Shown piece after piece: positions 63,404 to 64,000 of a stretch of DNA of 64,000 nucleotides; within the stretch, counting starts at the first letter, position 1, and every line of letters begins with the position of its first letter. Where the stretch lies: contig NZ_CP013070.1 in NCBI RefSeq assembly GCF_000264945.2, positions 2,914,001 to 2,978,000 of the forward strand, in the 5' to 3' direction. Origin of the DNA: Sphingobium indicum B90A (GTDB taxonomy: Bacteria > Pseudomonadota > Alphaproteobacteria > Sphingomonadales > Sphingomonadaceae). The notes beneath the pieces are model-generated. The model was not told where the DNA came from and searched no databases. It saw only the letters and a program-made list of their open reading frames with translations. The position numbers and the translations under genes are program-made.

Positions 63404-64000
63404 ATGCTGAACACCCCCGCTCTGCCCAGGGTTCACGTGCCGATAAAGCGGTCGGAAGACGTCATTCCGCATCTCGGGTCTCCCACGCACTGGCAGCCCG
63501 GGCGATCGGCCAAGTCGGTCGCAGATTCATGGTTCGGCGCGAACGGGATACCTGCTTCGGTCGCTTCGGTGATATCCGGAGATCCCGTTCTGTCCGGCGC
63601 CATCCTTGTCGATGCATTTCTCGAGCGATCGACCGATCTCGGAGACGGGGGGCGGGCAACCCAGACCGATCTGATGGCGATCGTCCGCACCGGCGATCGG
63701 CTTGCAATCCTTGCGATCGAAGCGAAGGTCGACGAAACTTTCGGGCCGACAGTGAAGGAATGGCTGGAAAAGGACGAAACCGAGCCGGCCACCCGTCGGC
63801 GCAGACTCGTCAGCCTGTGCGGGCTGCTTGGCCTCGATCCCGGCAAGGTCGATCATATCCGCTACCAGCTGATCCACAGGACAGCAGCCGCACTTCTCGA
63901 AGCGAAAAGATATTGCGCCACCGAGGCGGCAATGCTCGTCCAGAGTTTCTGCCCCAAACGCTCATGGTTCGAGGATTATCAGGCTTTTGTCCATGCCATG
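63404..64000 (+). CDS. Nuclease-like hypothetical protein (DUF6946-like), truncated by the window end
   Basis: From ATG 63404 a frame runs open to base 64000 (199 codons, no stop). The sequence reads well as a protein: SPTHWQPGRSAKSVADSWFG, TQTDLMAIVRTGDRLAILAI, EAKVDETFGPTVKEWL, then IRYQLIHRTAAALLEAKRYC. The AIEAKVDETF segment after a hydrophobic strand is a (D/E)-x-K nuclease-type motif. The pattern recalls a family I know as DUF6946; this is from memory. It is divergent from the WYL gene across a 261-base gap. Confidence 0.7.
   Translation, partial: MLNTPALPRVHVPIKRSEDVIPHLGSPTHWQPGRSAKSVADSWFGANGIPASVASVISGDPVLSGAILVDAFLERSTDLGDGGRATQTDLMAIVRTGDRLAILAIEAKVDETFGPTVKEWLEKDETEPATRRRRLVSLCGLLGLDPGKVDHIRYQLIHRTAAALLEAKRYCATEAAMLVQSFCPKRSWFEDYQAFVHAM

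Larger units (their letters stand above)
34315..64000. mobile_element. Genomic (defence) island, right end beyond the window
   Basis: Everything from the tRNA-Leu to the window end is accessory: a serine recombinase module, then a dense row of putative defence genes with only one housekeeping-like fragment (a LysR remnant). Most genes are on the minus strand. Base composition and codon use are less GC-biased than before 34,300. I found no second copy of the tRNA 3' end in the window, so either the far end lies outside or the recombinase uses another site. Confidence 0.7.

Noticed and set aside
34315..64000. Direct repeat of the tRNA-Leu 3' end as island attR
   Set aside because: I scanned by eye for the T-arm/acceptor sequence and found no second copy; the far end may lie outside the window.
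34315..64000. CRISPR array
   Set aside because: No regularly spaced direct repeats were seen anywhere in the island.

Overview
The window is high-GC DNA from an alphaproteobacterium, most likely a sphingomonad (Sphingobium, Sphingomonas or Novosphingobium type). The grounds are protein style (DUF6356, SDHAF4-like DUF1674 protein, NDUFA9-like reductase), the housekeeping gene combinations, and dispersed palindromes of the CTCCTGC/GCAGGAG and AAAACC...TTTTCTGC kinds that I associate with this group. I could run no search, so the genus is an inference.

Bases 1 to about 34,300 are ordinary chromosome, mostly on the plus strand. The ribosomal operon end (rpsM partial, rpsK, rpoA, rplQ) is followed by a secreted prolyl oligopeptidase, a YqiJ/flotillin membrane pair and guaA. 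Next come a PLP aminotransferase, rmuC behind a GTTC-N7-GTTC LexA box, nadD-rsfS-rlmH with an EnvC-like degenerate LytM protein, rsmB, a PAS protein, and rpe overlapping a heparinase II/III-like gene. Then follow a divergent HtpX-type protease, galU, a yybP-ykoY manganese riboswitch in front of a TMEM165/GDT1 transporter, uppP, and gltD and gltB with an unrelated small exported-protein gene between them. The intergenic spaces hold several families of palindromic repeats and one 169-bp element with imperfect terminal inverted repeats.

A tRNA-Leu(GAG) gene at 34,228-34,314 marks a sharp change. From there to the window end almost everything is accessory, mainly on the minus strand, and most of it looks like anti-phage defence. 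It opens with a large serine recombinase plus DUF2924 and DUF3489 genes, a recurrent mobile module. Next is a 1268-aa SIR2 protein, a HEPN-like protein, and a 1737-aa nucleoside-phosphorylase/STAND NTPase paired with a zinc-ribbon nucleoside-deoxyribosyltransferase-like protein. A LysR remnant, a Qnr-like pentapeptide protein and a tight three-gene cassette follow; the cassette encodes a small protein, an unknown 464-aa protein and a membrane-anchored uracil-DNA-glycosylase-like protein.

The last block (52,752-63,142) is a full MORC/Z1-type restriction-modification locus: vsr, a 5-methylcytosine methyltransferase, and a convergent operon WYL regulator > GHKL ATPase > Z1 helicase > PD-(D/E)XK (DUF4420) > AIPR. 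The final gene, cut by the window end, has a nuclease-like D/E-x-K signature.

The methylase and vsr mark and repair self DNA, while the GHKL/Z1/nuclease/AIPR genes probably form the restriction arm under WYL control. The SIR2, PNP-STAND and NDT-like proteins would act by a different route, cleaving N-glycosidic bonds in NAD or nucleotides. The most novel candidates are the PNP-STAND/NDT pair and the three-gene UDG-like cassette.
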